From Clitopilus passeckerianus (lineage: Eukaryota; Basidiomycota; Agaricomycetes; Agaricales; Entolomataceae): a stretch of 64,000 nt of DNA. Position numbers and translations under genes: made by a program. Below are positions 60,768 to 64,000 of this stretch, piece after piece (positions within the stretch are counted from its first letter, which is position 1; the number at the start of each line of letters is the position of its first letter). The stretch covers positions 1 through 64,000 of the forward strand of contig CALYLX010000021.1 of the NCBI GenBank assembly GCA_944990035.1. Reading direction: 5' to 3'. Below the pieces are notes generated by a model. The model saw only the letters and a program-made list of their open reading frames with translations, did no database searches and was not told where the DNA came from.

Positions 60768-61173
60768 TTACTTGTGGTTGTTGTTGCTGTGCGACTTGGC
60801 GGAAACGATGCCTTTCACAACACGAGCGCCTCCTTTGATGAGGGAGGGAACTAAAAAGAGTATGGTTAATATGCGTACGGATGGCTTCCGATGGGAATGA
60901 CTTACTGAAGCTCAAGAGTCGGGCCTCCAGCTCTTGGGTGTCTTCACCAGCGAGTTGCCTCTCCATAAGCATCTCGTCAATTGCCTCGCCGATATCACGG
61001 GCAGAGATAGCGCCGGAACCGTAGGATTCCTCAAGGGCGCGGATAGCAATGAAGCCATCGGAAACATCAACGTCTCGGGCCTGGACGTAATCGTAGTCGG
61101 CAGCATAGGCGTATGCAGTGGGTGCTGCAGCGAAGGCAACGAGAGCGAACTTGAAAAGAGTAGAAGGACGCAT
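60768..61173 (-). CDS. small secreted protein
   Basis: The signal peptide MRPSTLFKFALVAFAAAPTA is followed by an acidic helical region (DGFIAIRALEESYGSG, AIDEMLMERQLAGEDTQELE). After one intron, a short basic Gly-rich tail follows (IKGGARVVKGIVSAKSHSNN). The intron starts at the GTAAGT after LLSFS and ends before ATTCCCTCC in frame, giving about 115 residues. It has one-exon-plus-tail architecture and no cysteines in the mature part. Similar small proteins with an acidic pro-like region and a basic amphipathic C-terminus are common in Agaricomycete secretomes; their function is unknown. A TATA box lies about 90 bp upstream. Confidence 0.7.
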
Positions 61174-61262
61174 TGTTGGTTGGTAAGAGTGTTTATGAGT
61201 GGGTTTCGATCAACGAGGGAGAAGGACCAGCTTTCTGAGGAATCATCTTCGATCTGAGCAGG

Positions 61263-61270
61263 CTTTTATA
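61263..61270 (-). promoter_or_regulatory. TATA box of the small secreted protein gene
   Basis: TATAAAAG on the minus strand, 90-97 bp upstream of the ATG at 61173. Confidence 0.55.
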
Positions 61271-62504
61271 TGAGGGGGCTGGAAGGCGATGATGGTGGAC
61301 ATTACAGTTGTCAGGGTAGAGCCCGCTGAGACCGTCAATGAGCGGCATCAACGGCAGGAAGATCCCCATTGCTTGAATCAGGTTAATCAGAGATGATGTG
61401 AATGATGGTCGCACGCGGTAAAGGCATAATTGCGAGACGATTCGTTTTACCCCGTGAAGTTGAATTCAATCCCTCAGCGCTCGTGGAGGGTCGAAGTGTT
61501 CCATGGGAAGTGCATAATTGAGTGCTGGAAATTCAAGAAGAGAACCCCCAAGTTCGTGAGATATCAGTCGAGGGCAATAGTCAGTCTATCCAATATGGGC
61601 AACGGCGTCAAGTGTCGTTCTTGAAACAGCCATGACAGGGTGAAAGATTTCGAAGGCGTTAGCATGATACTGATCATGGCGGTGTATCGAATCCAGCGAC
61701 TGATGTTACATCGTGATAGTTTCTGTTACAATATGTCATGCAATGAGAACGAAGGTCCTATTGGTTGATGGGAAGGCGTCGCCTCAATGTGAACCCGCTA
61801 ACGACGATAAAGATACCACCGTTGATGAAAAGGTCAGAGCAACTCAACTCTGCCGGTGTGCCAGGACGATGAGGCTTATAATTATTTCCCCCTGAGTATC
61901 AAATACCAACCAAGGCTTCCCTACGTTTCAATACATGAGGCCTCGCTGTGATCTATTCATCAGTCCCCAGCCCTCACATGGCTTCAGAAAACCGACTAGC
62001 AGAGGTTGTAAGCTCGGACTCCGATGTGGCGAAGGACACCTGACTTGCTAAATTGCCTTCAGCTGTCGAGTTCCAAGAGAAACGCTGCCGCAACCAAGGC
62101 CATCGTGCGGACTTCCCGCCCCAATACAAAGCTGAAGACTGGGGGGATTGGATGTATATCTGCGGAGGGCCTCATCCCGTTCAGATAATCCAAATGTGTC
62201 CATTATGAAGTGATATCTTCCCCACAATCGCCAGGAATATACGCACTGCGCTTACTCGGTTCGGTTCCTCCGAGAAATAACGTGCTCGGCGTTCCAAGGA
62301 TGAGGCTTCTATTGTGCAACACCGGCCAGATATCCGTTCTTTTCCTATCTGCACGACAGACCACGTTCCTGTCCGTCAACGTATGTATAGAACCTGCCAG
62401 GCCCAGCTGCCACAGGCCGAGTCACCACGTTGATCAAGGTTGAGGCCGGCCCGAGACGCGTTGGGGAAGCTAATGACTTGTACGGTCACATGATCTGGGG
62501 GTAA
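61271..62504. other. 1.2-kb intergenic region with a possible exon
   Basis: Mostly without signal. Near 62061-62206 one frame reads VEFQEKRCRNQGHRADFPP and WGDWMYICGGPHPV after an acceptor-like cttcag at 62056-62061. It looks coding, but I could not find a start or partner exon, so I do not call a gene. Confidence 0.3.
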
Positions 62505-62510
62505 TATAAA
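62505..62510 (+). promoter_or_regulatory. TATA box of the last gene
   Basis: TATAAA 72-77 bp upstream of the ATG at 62582. Confidence 0.5.
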
Positions 62511-62581
62511 CGAAACACGCACGTTGCAGAACTCTTGTTGACCTTTCGAGTTTAGTTCCGAGCCACTGCTGTTCGTCTAGG

Positions 62582-63586
62582 ATGTCGCTCGTTCGCGTTC
62601 CCTTAGCCAATTCTACCAACAGTTACCGTTCGAACACTCGTTCTGCACCCAGCTTTTCATTCCCTGGCAAACTCGCATCGAGGAAGTCACCACCGACTTG
62701 TACCGTGTCGCTAGAGAGTGCTAGCTGCAACAATCGTTTAATTAATACGTCAACGTTAATATGCTCGCCGCCTTCCTTCTCAATATCGAATATGGTTCCA
62801 TTCCCTTCATCAATGCCCATGACACCAGAGCCTAGGATCAGCCAGTCTGACCCAACCTCGCTCATGGCATTGGACACTTCTGAAGAGCCACTGCGGAGGC
62901 CACCTCGGGCTTCAAGCTCGCCGGCACCTCAGGAGCGGAGAAGACGCGTAACGTCACGCCTACTTCGCCCGCCTCAGCTTGCTGAACCCAAAGGCTGTCC
63001 GGACTGCAAAGCACAACCACCTCGCAAACGTCCTCGCCTTCAGAAGAAGCATTCTCCGTCGAGGCGTCCTACGGGCTTTAGCCACTCGGACCTCCGCTTT
63101 CTCGCTGTTGTACAGCGTGATATTGCTTCCAGAGTGAAGGAACAAAGGGACTGGTCCCCATCACGACGCTCCCCTCCGCCAACTGCACAACCACATTCCT
63201 TTGAGGCGCAGGACACACTCCTAGCGAGTCGCCTCAGGACCTTGCTCCTCGATAGCGGACTCAAGGACTCTGACGTGATCAACCTGGATGAGGACCAGAT
63301 GGAAGTCGATGACGAAATCAGCTTCTCGCCGCCTACCTCCACTGGCCTAGACGCCTTTGTTGACGGCGCGGCTCGAGGTAGCATTTCCTCTCCTCCATCT
63401 CCACCTCTTCGGCGATCACATTCCTCAAGCTCTGCTAGCCTGGATAAACCTGCTGGCCGAGACAATGTCGTCCCAACAATCTTTCTTCGACAATATACGC
63501 GAAAGCTGGCGCGATCAAATGAACGTATTGGAGCATCGAGGGAGTCGCCTAAAAAGCCCTCCCCACTCTCCAACTTCAGCCTTTAA
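62582..63586 (+). CDS. hypothetical Ser/Pro/Arg-rich protein, probably nuclear
   Basis: A single open exon of 334 residues. The composition is dominated by Ser, Pro and Arg, with basic clusters (QERRRRVTSRLLRPP; PPRKRPRLQKKHSPSRRP) resembling nuclear localisation signals. A helical patch (SDLRFLAVVQRDIASRVKEQ) and an acidic segment (SDVINLDEDQMEVDDEIS) follow. A GCPDCK motif is the only paired cysteine. No family recognised. The TATA box, in-frame ATG soon after a leader and long intact frame support a real gene. Long antisense frames exist but are composition shadows. Confidence 0.55.
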   Translation: MSLVRVPLANSTNSYRSNTRSAPSFSFPGKLASRKSPPTCTVSLESASCNNRLINTSTLICSPPSFSISNMVPFPSSMPMTPEPRISQSDPTSLMALDTSEEPLRRPPRASSSPAPQERRRRVTSRLLRPPQLAEPKGCPDCKAQPPRKRPRLQKKHSPSRRPTGFSHSDLRFLAVVQRDIASRVKEQRDWSPSRRSPPPTAQPHSFEAQDTLLASRLRTLLLDSGLKDSDVINLDEDQMEVDDEISFSPPTSTGLDAFVDGAARGSISSPPSPPLRRSHSSSSASLDKPAGRDNVVPTIFLRQYTRKLARSNERIGASRESPKKPSPLSNFSL

Positions 63587-64000
63587 TCACATCTCACCAC
63601 ATTGGTGAGGTGCATCTCGCAGGTGGAGACGATAACACCTGGTCCCATTAGCCAGTACCTATCATGTCTCCGTTCTGTTTTACCCTCGCTTTCCAATGCT
63701 TTCGTTGCACGACCAGCATCTCACATGTATCCATTACCCTGCATCACCATTACCTTATATCGTCACATCCTTCTTAATTGGTTCTCATGATGAAAACTTT
63801 TTGGTATACCACACTTGCATCCCACTTGCATTCTCGCTGCGGAGTTCAATCAATCCTCCCGACAGCTCGTCCCCGTTCTTTATCACAAGCTTCAGCTCTG
63901 TAGCGATTACCACTCGTTAGTAGTATGTTCTACGACGAGTGCATGAGAGTCAAATGACATTGACACGTTTACGACCTTTACTGGACCAGACCATCTCTAG
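63587..64000. other. 3' flank to window end
   Basis: Pyrimidine-rich and AT-rich 3' sequence. No further gene seen before the window ends. Confidence 0.4.

Overview
The window is nuclear DNA of a filamentous basidiomycete, most likely an Agaricomycete. Nearly every gene is split by short introns of about 45-65 bp with GT..CTAAC-like..AG signals. The gene families are typical of mushrooms: an AA9 lytic polysaccharide monooxygenase, a DUF6593-like protein, a basidiomycete 7TM family, small secreted proteins, and a Ser/Thr-rich membrane protein ending in RVLRVANE. tRNA genes are scattered singly. I cannot name genus or species.

Layout. 0-16 kb: a hypothetical gene, phospholipase C (PLC1), a 7TM protein, peroxisomal 3-ketoacyl-CoA thiolase, a Ser/Pro-rich protein (-), tRNA-His with a short intron, a TatD-family metal hydrolase, a secreted protein (-), tRNA-Arg and a mucin-like membrane protein. 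16-31 kb: a DUF6593-like protein, recyclin-1 (F-box/Sec10-like, -), an AA9 LPMO, a 577-aa membrane protein (-) and an F-box/LRR-like gene. 32-45 kb: SR-protein kinase, thymidylate synthase, a second identical tRNA-Arg, lariat debranching enzyme DBR1 (-), a three-finger zinc-binding protein, an MFS transporter (-) and an alpha/beta hydrolase. 45-47.6 kb: a tandem duplication of a HAMP-repeat gene with no kinase domain. 51-53 kb: a C2H2 transcription factor (-). 53-60 kb: gene-poor DNA with a 1.36-kb inverted-repeat transposable element. 60-64 kb: a small secreted protein (-) and a hypothetical nuclear-type protein.

Most of the genes are independent housekeeping functions: splicing (SRPK, DBR1), dTMP synthesis, beta-oxidation, phosphoinositide signalling and endocytic recycling. 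There is no operon or obvious metabolic cluster. The MFS transporter and alpha/beta hydrolase are divergently transcribed and could share a promoter.

Two things stand out. First, the 311-aa protein at 46475-47632 consists of a coiled coil plus three HAMP-like units resembling the poly-HAMP array of fungal group III (Nik1-type) histidine kinases, but it has no kinase or receiver domain. A decayed copy and a fragment of the neighbouring hydrolase gene record how it was duplicated. Second, five genes in the first 15 kb are each interrupted by apparent one-base losses, mostly in C/G runs. None of the genes I spliced in full beyond 18 kb show this. It points to local sequencing error, or less likely a decayed block, and must be considered before calling PLC1, thiolase or TatD pseudogenes.
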